64,000 nucleotides of DNA from Ardenticatenaceae bacterium (lineage in GTDB: Bacteria; Chloroflexota; Anaerolineae; Promineifilales; Promineifilaceae), in NCBI GenBank assembly GCA_020634245.1, contig JACKCC010000027.1:1-64000 (forward strand), written 5' to 3'. A program made the translations under genes and the position numbers. This document shows positions 15,431 to 24,051 of the stretch, piece after piece; the stretch's first letter is position 1, and each line of letters starts with the position of its first letter. A model generated the notes under the pieces. That model was not told the origin of the DNA. It did no database searches and saw only the letters and a list, made by a program, of their open reading frames with translations.

Positions 15431-17662
15431 ATGTCAAACCCAAACCCTACCGCAACGTTGTCTGAAACGAAGGCCCAGACGCAAATCGTCAATATTCTCT
15501 TGCCGGCCCAAAGCAAATGGGATGCCAAACTGGCCCACCAACTCATGGTGGGCCTTTTTGCCCTGACCACACCCATCAGTTTACTTATCCGGGCCGAAGC
15601 CAAACGGATCATCTGGGGGCTGGAAGTGGCGACCGGCGCTGTCGAAACCGTGACCAAAACCCTTTATGCCCTCTATCCCCGAGTTCACCTCATCATCATC
15701 CCCAAACAGCAGATGGACACAGCCAGCTATCGTTACCCATTTGGGATGGGCACGCCCTTCGTGATCCCCCTCAAATATGCCGCCGACTTTTCCGTCCTCA
15801 ACCCACTGGCCGCCGTCGCCGGGGCAATGGTCAACCTGACGTTGAACGAAAAGATCATTTACGAATTGACCCTGACGCCGGTGGATCCCCAAATCTTCAA
15901 GCTGGGCAAACAAATGCTAACCCGCTCCGCGTTTAACTGGTGGAATTTCACAACGCCCGAAAGCACAATCGATGCCTTGTTTACCCTCACTTATGGCAAT
16001 CACCGACGCAAAAGATTTGCCCCCGCTTTACAAAAGTTGGTGGAAGAAAAAGTCCATAGTCCCCTCAAAGCGGGCCAACTTTCCCTCAAGATTCAAGCCC
16101 CTTCACAGCAACGGGCCAATTTCCTGGCCACGCAGTTCCTTTCCCCTATGGCCGCCTTCACCCGCGAAGGGCAAAACTATCTGGCCCCGGCCGGCGACAA
16201 AACCTACCCCCTCATTCTTTCTGCCCCGGAAGCGGCCGCTTTGTGGCAGTTGCCCACCTCAGATTGCCAGGCCCCGGGCATTCAATGGGCCCCACAAATA
16301 GATTCCCCCTTGCCCCTGGTTTTAGCCGGCCAGCGGGGTGGCGTCATGCTGGGGACCAATAGCTATCAGGGCAAACAATACCCCGTGCGCCTGAGTTATC
16401 CCGACCGGGTGACCCACGTCATGGTAGTCGGTAAAACTCGAATGGGAAAAACAAGCCTCATTTTTAACATGGTGCGACAAGACATTGCTGCCGGCAAAGG
16501 GGTGGCCGTCATCGACCCCCATGGCGACCTGACCAACCAGATTCTGGCCACCAGTATTTCCCGCAAACGGGCCCAAGACGTCATCCTCTTCGATACCAAC
16601 GATTCCGAATACGCGATGGGGATGAACCCACTGGTTGCCCCACCCGGCGTGCCCCAAACCGTGATGGCCGGCCTCACCTTAGCCGTCTTGCGCAAAATAT
16701 TCGCCGAGCAATGGAGCTCAACCCGGATGGAGGATGCGTTGTATGCGGCGCTCATCGCTTTGCTCGTGTTACCTGACGCCACCGTCATGGATATTCCCCG
16801 CTTGTTCAGCGATCCCTCATTCCGCCAATCGGTCCTGGCCCAGGTAACTGACCCGGTGGCGCTGGAATTTTGGCGTTACGAATATGAGCAATCCAGCATT
16901 GGGATGCAGCGCGAATTGTCCCGTCCCATCCGCAACCGGCTGCGCCGTTTTTACCGGGCCGCCAAAATCCGACGCATCATCTGTCAGAATAGCAGCCTGG
17001 ATTTCCGGGCCATCTTAGACGGCCGTAAAATCTTTCTGGCCAACCTGAGTGGTTTGTCCGAAATCGAGAACGAAACCTTGGGGGCGCTGCTCATCTCCCG
17101 AATCCAAATGGCAGCGATGAGCCGGGCGACAACGAGCCAGTCTGAGCGTACCCCCTTTTACCTCTACATCGACGAGGTGCAAAACTTCATCACCACCAGT
17201 CTGGCCAAGCTGTATTCTGAAGCCGGCAAATACGGCTTGAGCTTGGTCGTAACCAATCAGTTCCTGAAACAGCTTTCCGGCGATACGCTAGACGCCATCC
17301 TGGGTAATGTGGGCACGACGCTCATGTTCCGTCTAGGGCCACAAGATGGGCAAGCCTTAGTCCCCTTTGTACGACCCCGGTTTAGTCAGGAAGATTTAAT
17401 CAATCTCAACCGGTTTACGACCATCGTTTCCATGCAGCACGCCGGCGAATCGTTGCCTGCCTTTAATATGGAAACGCTGCCACCCATCCAGCCCAAAGCC
17501 GACGGCCAGGCTCGTATCGATATACTGCGCCGAATGAGTCGGCACTATCACGCTCGCCCGGTCAGCGACATTGACGCCGAGATCACAGCCCGCTATCAGC
17601 AAGAAACCCAGGTGATTGAAACCGCCATGAGTGACGATGATGAGGAGGATTACTTTGACTAA
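15431..17662 (+). CDS. TraG/VirD4-like DNA-transfer ATPase
   Basis: 743 aa from the ATG at 15431, which has AAGGTGA 7 nt upstream; the frame is open 15 codons further back. The N-terminal 300 residues hold a hydrophobic stretch (LLIRAEAKRIIWGLEVATGA is not a clear span) and a variable domain. The ATPase core follows: Walker A VVGKTRMGKTSL (about residue 338), IDPHGDLTNQI, Walker B FYLYIDEVQNF, and VVTNQFLKQL with RLGPQDGQAL as in TraG/TraD C-terminal domains. Such coupling ATPases pump or present DNA during conjugation. The stop overlaps the start of the next gene, so the two form one operon. Confidence 0.85.
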   Translation: MSNPNPTATLSETKAQTQIVNILLPAQSKWDAKLAHQLMVGLFALTTPISLLIRAEAKRIIWGLEVATGAVETVTKTLYALYPRVHLIIIPKQQMDTASYRYPFGMGTPFVIPLKYAADFSVLNPLAAVAGAMVNLTLNEKIIYELTLTPVDPQIFKLGKQMLTRSAFNWWNFTTPESTIDALFTLTYGNHRRKRFAPALQKLVEEKVHSPLKAGQLSLKIQAPSQQRANFLATQFLSPMAAFTREGQNYLAPAGDKTYPLILSAPEAAALWQLPTSDCQAPGIQWAPQIDSPLPLVLAGQRGGVMLGTNSYQGKQYPVRLSYPDRVTHVMVVGKTRMGKTSLIFNMVRQDIAAGKGVAVIDPHGDLTNQILATSISRKRAQDVILFDTNDSEYAMGMNPLVAPPGVPQTVMAGLTLAVLRKIFAEQWSSTRMEDALYAALIALLVLPDATVMDIPRLFSDPSFRQSVLAQVTDPVALEFWRYEYEQSSIGMQRELSRPIRNRLRRFYRAAKIRRIICQNSSLDFRAILDGRKIFLANLSGLSEIENETLGALLISRIQMAAMSRATTSQSERTPFYLYIDEVQNFITTSLAKLYSEAGKYGLSLVVTNQFLKQLSGDTLDAILGNVGTTLMFRLGPQDGQALVPFVRPRFSQEDLINLNRFTTIVSMQHAGESLPAFNMETLPPIQPKADGQARIDILRRMSRHYHARPVSDIDAEITARYQQETQVIETAMSDDDEEDYFD

Positions 17663-18569
17663 ACAACAAACTGGCTACCTCCCTTTTCACGAACGAGCCC
17701 AAAACCCACCCCCAATGCGGCTGACCAAACGGGATAGGGAAATTATTACGGCCGTTTATGCCTACAAAATTTTAGCGTCGCCACAAATCGAAGTGTTGTT
17801 TTTTCCTTCCCAACCCGGCAAAACCCACAGCCGCCGCTCCGCCTGTCAACGCCGCTTGCAGCTGCTGTTTCATCATGCGTATTTGGACCGGCTGTTCATC
17901 CCGCTGGTTATTGGCCAAGGACGGACGCCTTTCATTTATACCTTGGGCGCACAGGGAGCCGCTTTGATAGCCACGAAACTGGGGCTGGATGCCGGCACCA
18001 TGCGTCGCCAACCAAAGACCAATAAAAAAGGCTCTTTGTTTTTGGAGCACACCTTGGCCGTCAATAATGTGCGCGTCATGGGCGATTGTTTGGCTCGATC
18101 CAGCCAGTGGCAGTTGGCTAGCTGGCTGGACGACGCCATCTTTCGGCAAGAAGATTATCGAGAAAAAGTGCCGTTTCGCCATCAGGGCGGACAGATCAGA
18201 CGCCATTACCCGGATGGTTATTTTGTATTGCAACCCCTGAATGAGGCGAAAAAAGCCCACTTCTTTTTGGAGTTGGATTTAGGCACGATGAGCAACGCTC
18301 GTTGGCGGGAAAAAGTGCAGGCTTACACCCAGTTCCGGGAGAGTGGCCGGGCTGCCCAACATTACGGTACCAACAAGTTTCGTTTGTTGACGGTGACGAC
18401 CAGTGCGCGGCGCTTGGCCAACTTGAAACGCACGACCGAAAAAGCAGGGGGCACTCGCTTCTTCTGGTTTACGACCCAGGAACAAATTGACATTGAACAA
18501 CCCGAAAACCTGCTAGCGCCTATCTGGTCGGTCAGTACCAAGAAAGGCCAATATGCTTTGTTTGGATAG
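17655..18569 (+). CDS. Replication-relaxation family protein (copy 1)
   Basis: 304 aa. The N-terminal segment PPPMRLTKRDREIITAVYAYKILASPQIEVLFFPS is the winged-helix signature of the Replic_Relax family. It continues with HTLAVNNVRVMGDCL and HFFLELDLGTMSNARWREKV, where an E/D-rich strand resembles a nuclease-like core (FLELD). The family occurs on conjugative and replicating elements and is linked to plasmid replication and DNA relaxation. TTG at 17655 is chosen because GAGGAGG precedes it by 7 nt; it overlaps the upstream stop by 8 nt. Confidence 0.85.
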   Translation: MTKQQTGYLPFHERAQNPPPMRLTKRDREIITAVYAYKILASPQIEVLFFPSQPGKTHSRRSACQRRLQLLFHHAYLDRLFIPLVIGQGRTPFIYTLGAQGAALIATKLGLDAGTMRRQPKTNKKGSLFLEHTLAVNNVRVMGDCLARSSQWQLASWLDDAIFRQEDYREKVPFRHQGGQIRRHYPDGYFVLQPLNEAKKAHFFLELDLGTMSNARWREKVQAYTQFRESGRAAQHYGTNKFRLLTVTTSARRLANLKRTTEKAGGTRFFWFTTQEQIDIEQPENLLAPIWSVSTKKGQYALFG

Positions 18570-18893
18570 CTTGACAACTGCCTCCCAAGTCCCGACTCAA
18601 CCCATTTGATTAGCCAAAAACGAGCCATTTTCGGCCGCAAAACCCTGGGTTTGACCTCTGGGTTATATAACAATCACTTTTTAACCTCGGATTTGGCCTT
18701 TTCCCTGGAGTAATTTGTCATCGCTGGGGCTTTTTGCGCCGACCCGACTATTTGTTACTCTGTTGCCCCTGCCTTGCGTTCGTTCCACCCAGATTACAAA
18801 ACCCCAACCCCTCAATACAGGGGTAGATCCATACTTCTTCCTAAACCAGTTCTTTTATTTCTTATAAATAATTTGGATGAGGTCAAGCGGGAA
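18570..18893. other. Intergenic stretch without a gene
   Basis: About 320 bases. It holds a short hairpin, ACCCCT (18807-18812) with AGGGGT (18819-18824), and the AACCCTGGGTT palindrome-like word near 18640. No coding frame is convincing. Confidence 0.4.
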
Positions 18894-18920
18894 TTGGGGA
18901 CAAATTGTGGCTGCTATAAT
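18894..18920 (+). promoter_or_regulatory. Promoter giving an apparently leaderless mRNA
   Basis: A perfect TATAAT at 18915-18920 lies only 6 bases before the ATG at 18927, with a weak TTGGGG at 18894-18899 (15-bp gap). Transcription would start at or within a base or two of the ATG, and no ribosome site is present. Confidence 0.6.
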
Positions 18921-18926
18921 TGACCC

Positions 18927-19796
18927 ATGCTTTCGCGCCGTCCAAAAAAATTCCCGCCGCCGCCCATGCGCTTGACGGAGCGTGACAAGCAAATCCTGGA
19001 GACCATCCACGCTTTTGACGGCTTGCTGAGTTTACGGCAAATAGACAGGTTATTCTTCTCCGGCCACGGCCGTTCCCAACCCCGCGCCCGAATGCATAAA
19101 CTCATTGCCAACGGCTACATCGCCCGACCAACCCCGGAACAGCAGCATAGGATACCGTTGGGCGAGACCGTCTACTGGCTGGGCAGCAAAGGAGCCGCCG
19201 TCGTCGCCGGATTGCAGGGGATGACCTTACGCGACTTTCGTTGGCGACAGCAGCCCCGATTGAGCCAAATCGACCACAGCCTGGCCGTCACCGATTTTCG
19301 CCTGGACGTTTTGCAAGCGGTGGCTGCCCAGTCTGAATTGTTGTTGGTCAGTTGGGTGCCAGAAGGGGAGTTTCTCTCCCAGCCCGATGCGGTGACATAC
19401 CAAAGTTTAAGCGGCCGTCCCCGCAAACGGCAAGTGCGACCCGATGGCTTTTTTGCCATCCGCCACACAAACCATCCCCATCCTTTCGCCTTCTTGCTGG
19501 AAGTCGATATGGGTACCGAAGACAACCCCCGCTTTGCCCGCGAGAAAGTGCGGCCGGGTGCGGCCTATCTCAAAAGCGATTTGTACAAGAATCGTTTTGG
19601 TTACCATTACGGCCGTTACCTCGTTATCACCACCGGTCCCCGCCGGATGCAGAATATGAAAGCCCAGACCGAACGCACCGGCGGCGTGGGCTTGTTCTAC
19701 TTCACCACCTTTGCGGCGCTGACGCCAGAAACAATCTTTAGCCAGCCGGTCTGGTGGCTGGCCGGCAAGCCAGAACCGCAGCGCATCATCCCCTAA
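18927..19796 (+). CDS. Replication-relaxation family protein (copy 2)
   Basis: 289 aa, paralogous to the gene at 17.7 kb. It has the same opening (PPPPMRLTERDKQILETIHA, then SLRQIDRLFFSGHGRS), the same HSLAVTDFRLDVL segment, and the same acidic strand (FAFLLEVDMGTEDNPRFARE). Its C-terminus GGVGLFYFTTFAALTPETIF aligns with GGTRFFWFTTQEQIDIEQPE of copy 1. It has its own promoter and probably a leaderless message, unlike copy 1. Two diverged copies in tandem suggest a heteromeric or two-site function in element DNA processing (inference). Confidence 0.85.
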   Translation: MLSRRPKKFPPPPMRLTERDKQILETIHAFDGLLSLRQIDRLFFSGHGRSQPRARMHKLIANGYIARPTPEQQHRIPLGETVYWLGSKGAAVVAGLQGMTLRDFRWRQQPRLSQIDHSLAVTDFRLDVLQAVAAQSELLLVSWVPEGEFLSQPDAVTYQSLSGRPRKRQVRPDGFFAIRHTNHPHPFAFLLEVDMGTEDNPRFAREKVRPGAAYLKSDLYKNRFGYHYGRYLVITTGPRRMQNMKAQTERTGGVGLFYFTTFAALTPETIFSQPVWWLAGKPEPQRIIP

Positions 19797-19838
19797 ACTG
19801 CCAACGCCTGCCCATTGAATCCAGACAAGCGGGTTGTT

Positions 19839-20054
19839 ATGATGGCGCTGTTGATGAACAGTCCGGCCAATTCCCATCTGGTTACGATAGAGCCTTGTCT
19901 TGAGGAAGCTAGGGTTTTGGTCGACCACCTACAGACAAGTTTGGCAGAAGGGAAGAACCGACGTTTCAAGAAAGTGTTCACGGCGTTGGCGGATGGGGAT
20001 ACGGCCGTAGGCTTGCTGGCCTTCTACTTGTGGCGGCGACGGGTTCGCCGGTAG
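19839..20054 (+). CDS. Small hypothetical protein, 71 aa
   Basis: Short frame, MMALLMNSPANSHLVTIEPC..., with a helical middle (CLEEARVLVDHLQTSLAEGK) and a basic end (LWRRRVRR). It lies 43 bp after the second replication-relaxation gene and contains an ACGGCCGT octamer. There is no ribosome site; it may not be expressed. Confidence 0.35.
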   Translation: MMALLMNSPANSHLVTIEPCLEEARVLVDHLQTSLAEGKNRRFKKVFTALADGDTAVGLLAFYLWRRRVRR

Positions 20055-20110
20055 ACGTAGGGCCGGGGATGGTTGGCCGGAACCGCCTGTAAGCACGAGG
20101 CGTTGACGCG

Positions 20111-20136
20111 ACTTCTATTCGTGCCCAAATAGAAGT
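20111..20136. repeat. Inverted repeat
   Basis: ACTTCTATT (20111-20119) pairs perfectly with AATAGAAGT (20128-20136) around an 8-nt loop. No T-run follows, so it is more likely an operator or processing hairpin than a terminator. Confidence 0.5.
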
Positions 20137-20270
20137 GGGAGCGGGATGGAAGCCGGGCAACACAAAGCGGCCGTCTCTGCTTGTTGACCGCTTCGGCCCT
20201 TAGCAAAGAGACCCGACAGACCGCATCCATTGACGATACAGAGAAAATTACTGCCAGCTCCGATACCAAT

Positions 20271-20546
20271 CTATCTACTGCGCCGACGACCTCGTTTGGC
20301 CTGCAAAAAGGAACGGGGGGCATCGCTGCGCAGCAAGGCCGTTTGTGGATTAGGCCACATAAGCGTCAAAGGCGCGGCCTCATTATCCTGTGTATGGGTG
20401 TATTCTTCCGGTGGCCAGCCAAAATCTTGCACAAGCCCTTGTCGCCGCAACTGCCGCAAACGGCGACGCAAACTCTCCCGATGCCGATAACCAAAGTGCT
20501 GCGCAGCCACATGTAAAGGCAACCATTGTGCTCTGTTTACCGTCAT
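20271..20546 (-). CDS. Small helix-turn-helix protein
   Basis: 91 aa. Residues 5-40 (WLPLHVAAQHFGYRHRES, then LRRRLRQLRRQGLVQDFGWP) look like a winged HTH/excisionase-like DNA-binding domain. The C-terminus is basic (RSFLQAKRGRRRSR). GGGAGGGAG just upstream of the ATG is a strong ribosome site. It is divergent from the operon starting at 20642, and only 31 bp separates its start from the consensus -35 of that operon. It is therefore a good candidate for the operon's regulator. Confidence 0.7.
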   Translation of the reverse strand: MTVNRAQWLPLHVAAQHFGYRHRESLRRRLRQLRRQGLVQDFGWPPEEYTHTQDNEAAPLTLMWPNPQTALLRSDAPRSFLQAKRGRRRSR

Positions 20547-20577
20547 TTCTCCCTCCCCTTCCCATTAAAATTGCTAC

Positions 20578-20606
20578 TTGACAACAATATATCATATTGA
20601 CATAAT
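20578..20606 (+). promoter_or_regulatory. Strong sigma70-type promoter for the 20.6-23.8 kb operon
   Basis: TTGACA (20578-20583), 17-bp spacer, CATAAT (20601-20606). A second TTGACA lies inside the spacer region at 20597-20602, a possible operator repeat. Transcription would begin near 20613, 29 nt before the first ATG. Confidence 0.75.
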
Positions 20607-20641
20607 GTTTTCAGTTCGCAACAATTATGGGGGGTACAAAA

Positions 20642-21028
20642 ATGCCAAACTACTGCAACAACCAATTAGAAATTACCGGGAGCGCTGCCGACATTGCCCG
20701 ATTCAAAAATCTTGTCAGAGGGGAAGACACAGCGTTATCCCTAGATACATTAGTCAAAATGCCATCCTTCTTAAAGCTGATTCAACCCGGTGGCATCTTG
20801 CCTAACTGGTACGATTGGAGCGTAAAACATTGGGGCACAAAATGGGATGTCACAGAGGTGACATTGGTCAACAAAAGCGACGAGTGCCTTGTCTACCATT
20901 TTCTCAGCGCCTGGAACCCGCCCGAGGCCTGGCTGATAAGAGCTGCCCAAACCTTCCCCAACCTTCAGTTCCAGTTGACTTACATAGTTGAAGGTGAAGA
21001 TGGTGAACACAGCCTCGTTCTCGATTAG
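20642..21028 (+). CDS. DUF1281 / YubB ferredoxin-like domain protein
   Basis: 128 aa. It begins MPNYCNNQLEITG, the hallmark of the DUF1281 family (ferredoxin-like fold, found on plasmids and integrated elements, function unknown). It continues with WGTKWDVTEV and YHFLSAWNPPEAWLIRAAQT, the conserved WxTPWxPP-like region. GGGGGG lies 7 nt before the ATG. First gene of a same-strand run that reaches 23839. Confidence 0.8.
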   Translation: MPNYCNNQLEITGSAADIARFKNLVRGEDTALSLDTLVKMPSFLKLIQPGGILPNWYDWSVKHWGTKWDVTEVTLVNKSDECLVYHFLSAWNPPEAWLIRAAQTFPNLQFQLTYIVEGEDGEHSLVLD

Positions 21029-21074
21029 GGCAACGGTTTTTCCCAAATAACAATTAATAAATTTCAGGAGGAAC

Positions 21075-21497
21075 ATGATAGTCCATGTCAACACAAACGG
21101 CCGTCCCAAATGCGGTACCCAAGGTCATTTTATCTATCTAGAAAAGGCAGGTCGCAAAGCCAATTGTAAGCGCTGCTTGGGGCAAGTCCGGCGACGAAAA
21201 AACAGTAACACCGTCAATCGCGGCTGGCTGAAACGGCGCATTCTTGAAGGCAAAGTACTCGCCAAATGTGATGGCGTTTATACCGACGATTACGCTTTTG
21301 ATGCCGCCTACAACTTCCAAAAAACGGGCTGGCTGAAAGCCAGAATTGAAGACGACAACAACCGCCGGGTGCATAACGGCCAATATTTATATTTCCGAAG
21401 CAGCGATTTTCGTGGCTATGGCTATGCCTGGCGACGAGTGAACGACGAAATTTGTTTGAGCTTTGGCTATTGCAGCTATACCCTTCGTGTCGCTTGA
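21075..21497 (+). CDS. Hypothetical protein, 140 aa
   Basis: AGGAGG four nt before the ATG. The N-terminal 40 residues (KCGTQGHFIYLEKAGRKANCKRC) contain a C...C-x2-C pattern that may bind zinc. The rest is aromatic-rich (YLYFRSSDFRGYGYAWRRVN, then LSFGYCSYTLRVA). No family is recognised. Second gene of the accessory operon. Confidence 0.6.
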   Translation: MIVHVNTNGRPKCGTQGHFIYLEKAGRKANCKRCLGQVRRRKNSNTVNRGWLKRRILEGKVLAKCDGVYTDDYAFDAAYNFQKTGWLKARIEDDNNRRVHNGQYLYFRSSDFRGYGYAWRRVNDEICLSFGYCSYTLRVA

Positions 21498-21556
21498 CCG
21501 GCGCGAGATGAAGTAACACAAATAAAATGACATCAATGACACATGAAAGGTTCAAA

Positions 21557-21931
21557 ATGAAAAAAGCACCAAGAGACAACTACACCATCCAGCATAAAAT
21601 GCGGGCGACGAAAGCGATGCTATTTCTCTTGAACCGCCGTCAAGAACTGACTCGCTTGATTATCTGGGCCAAGGAGAAAGAACAATCTCGTCAGGCGAAG
21701 AAATATTCCTTCATTCAAAAAAGCTATCAAGCACAGCGCGACAGCACGTTGCAGAAACTCTTCTTACTGCGTGTCCGGTTTCCGGTGCAGTATTGGTTGG
21801 CCAGAATTTTGCACAGTATAAGCCATCTATCCTCGCCGAATCCGGTTTATTATGCCGGTTCCGCCTCTATCTACAGCCGACGAGGGAAAACGGGAAATAC
21901 CATCAGTACAAGCGGAAAGGGGGCGAATTAA
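21557..21931 (+). CDS. Hypothetical basic protein, about 124 aa
   Basis: Starts MKKAPRDNYTIQHKMRATKA, with GAAAGG 6 nt upstream; the frame is open 10 codons further back. Strongly basic and helical in the first 90 residues (LLNRRQELTRLIIWAKEKEQ, QAKKYSFIQKSYQAQRDSTL), then low complexity. It could bind nucleic acid. The family is unknown. Confidence 0.5.
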   Translation: MKKAPRDNYTIQHKMRATKAMLFLLNRRQELTRLIIWAKEKEQSRQAKKYSFIQKSYQAQRDSTLQKLFLLRVRFPVQYWLARILHSISHLSSPNPVYYAGSASIYSRRGKTGNTISTSGKGAN

Positions 21932-22107
21932 AATGGAAGGAACGACACAGGCCCAGAATGGGAAGCTGACAAAACATATTGAGAGCGTCGCTGACGACCA
22001 ATGACAATGGTTGACTAGCCGGCAAATTGCATCTTGCAATGAGCGCCGGCTAGTTGAACAATACGCCAAGCAAATAACAAGTACAAATCAGAAAGGGGGT
22101 GAAATAG

Positions 22108-22428
22108 ATGGAGCTTTTACCAAAGTCCATCCGTGAAACGCTGCCTGAACTCTATGCCAACGAAGAAATTGGACTGGCAGCCCAAGCTATGGTGAAATTC
22201 TTCACTCCCGATAGCAATTGGACCTGGTATGGCAGCGAGTTTGATGGGGAGGATACCTTCTTCGGCCTGGTGATCGGGTTCGTGCCCGAATTGGGCTATT
22301 TCAGTTTATCCGAGTTGACCGAAGCCCGCGGCCCAATGGGGCTGCCCATTGAACGGGATATGTTCTTTGAACCCAAGAGCCTGCAAGAACTACGCGACCA
22401 TTACCAAGAAAATGGCTACGCACTCTAA
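22108..22428 (+). CDS. DUF2958 domain protein
   Basis: 106 aa. The pattern LPELYANEEIGLAAQAMVKFFTPDSNWTWY, then FGLVIGFVPELGYFSLSELT, ends in the typical LPIERDMFFEPKSLQELRDH of DUF2958. This family is found almost only on plasmids, integrated elements and phages; its function is unknown. GAAAGGGGGTG precedes the ATG. Confidence 0.85.
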   Translation: MELLPKSIRETLPELYANEEIGLAAQAMVKFFTPDSNWTWYGSEFDGEDTFFGLVIGFVPELGYFSLSELTEARGPMGLPIERDMFFEPKSLQELRDHYQENGYAL

Positions 22429-22474
22429 CCGCCAGCAGCCGTAATTGTGCGCCACTCTGCAACAGGTCTATGAT

Positions 22475-22810
22475 ATGCTGGAGTTGATGCCCAAAGAAGT
22501 ACCATTGCAAGTTGATATGTTCTCCGGGGAGCTAGTCGATAATCGTACCAAAAAACAGAAGAAAATAGCCCAGCAGCAAGCCCAGCCCCAGCAGATTGAA
22601 ATGTTTTCCCAAAGGGAGGTGGCCCAATTTGGCGTGCAGGCCAATCCCAAGCTGCCTATTTCCCTTAAAACCCACATCGAACTGGCAATAGAAGATAGGC
22701 GCAGTGAAGCGGAAATAGCGCTGGAACAACAGCGAACAATTGAAGAGCACACCTATCCTTTGCCCTGGGCATTGCCAGCATTAGAAATTGACCCATCCCA
22801 TGAGCCGTAA
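22475..22810 (+). CDS. Hypothetical protein, 111 aa
   Basis: Glutamine- and acid-rich, largely disordered (KKQKKIAQQQAQPQQIEMFS), with two similar motifs, VDMFSGE and IEMFSQRE. The start is uncertain: ATG 22475 is used, but a TTG at 22445 would add 10 residues. It lies 46 nt after the DUF2958 gene and 2 nt before the next gene. The family is unknown. Confidence 0.5.
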   Translation: MLELMPKEVPLQVDMFSGELVDNRTKKQKKIAQQQAQPQQIEMFSQREVAQFGVQANPKLPISLKTHIELAIEDRRSEAEIALEQQRTIEEHTYPLPWALPALEIDPSHEP

Positions 22811-22812
22811 TC

Positions 22813-23160
22813 ATGATAGTTGTTGAACGTCACACACAACCAGAACCAGATTGTCATCATGACCCGGCACTGGTTGAATGGTCACTGCCACAGGAAGGGT
22901 TAGATATTCGATTGCGGATTGATACCGAAAACATGGTCAACATGTCGCCAGCAGCCCGCGAAAAGATGACCTTGACACTGGGTCGGTTTGCCCAGGTTTG
23001 TGACTACATTGTGGCTCGCCAAGATGATTTGCCCCAATTGGGGATGTCGGTCGAAAGCGCCTTCAACTTTCTGGCTGGCTACATGCAAGATTTGCACAAC
23101 TTCTACAAAATGATGTCTGGCGAACTGGGGCCGACGGAATCTGAAGATTTCTCATTTTGA
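22813..23160 (+). CDS. Hypothetical protein, 115 aa
   Basis: Acidic helical protein (MSPAAREKMTLTLGRFAQVC, then FNFLAGYMQDLHNFYKMM). It starts 2 nt after the previous stop and stops 7 nt before the next ATG, so it is part of the same transcript. No family is recognised. Confidence 0.55.
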   Translation: MIVVERHTQPEPDCHHDPALVEWSLPQEGLDIRLRIDTENMVNMSPAAREKMTLTLGRFAQVCDYIVARQDDLPQLGMSVESAFNFLAGYMQDLHNFYKMMSGELGPTESEDFSF

Positions 23161-23167
23161 ACCGATT

Positions 23168-23839
23168 ATGAACATCATGACCATACCAGCGGCGATAAAG
23201 GACAAAATGGTTGATTTGTTATTGAAGATTCCTTGGCTGGATATGGTCGCTCAATTCTGGAAGCTGGTGCGGAAATTAGGCCGAGGATTGGCCGACGAAG
23301 GGATGTACGAAGTATTGGAATATGAATCTCGTTTGGAGTTGAAGGATGGGAAAGGGTTAAAGGCCCAGTTCACCAAACGAGAAAAGGTGCGTTATCGCCA
23401 AAATAATATCATTGCTTATCAAGACCATGCCTGGGGCGATGGCGAGATTTTGCAGGATTACCAATGCACGCCTGGCAAAGTTGTTGACCAATATCGACCA
23501 GGGCACAAAACGTTTTTGCTGATTTCCTTGCGCGATGTGAAACGACGGGGGGATGTCGATGAGTTCCATATGTCGTGGGGATTGCAATCTGGATTTGTCC
23601 GCTCTCATGAACTGTGGGAAACAGAAGTGCGGCACCGGACAAGGCAGATAAAGGTGCAGTTGTTGTTTCCCAAGTCAAGGATGCCGCGGCGGGTTTGGGT
23701 AGAAGAGGTGCTAACGGGAAGGAAGCATGTGGTGGGCGAGAGTTTGAAGATGACGTTGCCTGACGGCCGTTTCCAAATCACCTGGCAAACCAATCATCCA
23801 CGACTAAACGAACGCTACCAACTCCATTGGGAATGGTAG
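23168..23839 (+). CDS. Hypothetical protein, 223 aa
   Basis: An N-terminal helical segment (KDKMVDLLLKIPWLDMVAQF) is followed by a beta-rich region with many charged residues (YEVLEYESRLELKDGKGLKA, YRQNNIIAYQDHAWGDGEIL) and an immunoglobulin-like C-terminal half (VQLLFPKSRMPRRVWVEEVL, FQITWQTNHPRLNERYQLHW). The repeated beta-strand wording suggests structural symmetry. I do not recognise a family. Last gene of the accessory operon; a hairpin follows. Confidence 0.6.
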   Translation: MNIMTIPAAIKDKMVDLLLKIPWLDMVAQFWKLVRKLGRGLADEGMYEVLEYESRLELKDGKGLKAQFTKREKVRYRQNNIIAYQDHAWGDGEILQDYQCTPGKVVDQYRPGHKTFLLISLRDVKRRGDVDEFHMSWGLQSGFVRSHELWETEVRHRTRQIKVQLLFPKSRMPRRVWVEEVLTGRKHVVGESLKMTLPDGRFQITWQTNHPRLNERYQLHWEW

Positions 23840-23856
23840 GCTTTTTGAAAAGCAAC

Positions 23857-24000
23857 AAAAAAGGCGATGGGCCGCGGTTCCCATCGCCTTCAGCACAATT
23901 ATGTACCAGATCCGCCACTCATGACGTGCGCTCCTTTATCTGCATAAGTACCCGAAAGTACTTGAGATGCAAATACCGTGGAAAAACAAATACAGAAGTC
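23857..24000 (-). ncRNA. Candidate short hairpin RNA, divergent from the defence operon
   Basis: Leftward transcript of about 145 nt. Its promoter is at 24007-24036, and it ends in an intrinsic terminator: GGCGATGGG paired with CCCATCGCC (23880-23888 and 23863-23871), then six T on the minus strand (23857-23862). Inside are a small stem (AAGTAC/GTACTT near 23945) and a 7-codon ORF (MSGGSGT) preceded by AAAGGAG. No gene lies downstream before the terminator, so the RNA or its mini-peptide must be the product. Confidence 0.55.
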
Positions 24001-24006
24001 TATATC

Positions 24007-24036
24007 ATTTTATGCTATATCGCATATATTTGTCAA
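24007..24036 (-). promoter_or_regulatory. Promoter of the short hairpin RNA
   Basis: On the minus strand: TTGACA (24036-24031), 18-bp spacer, TAAAAT (24012-24007). Confidence 0.65.
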
Positions 24037-24051
24037 GCAAATTTTTATTAA

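Noticed and set aside
18640..18670. Promoter from TTGACC and TATATA
   Set aside because: The spacing is only about 7 bp; it cannot work as a sigma70 promoter.
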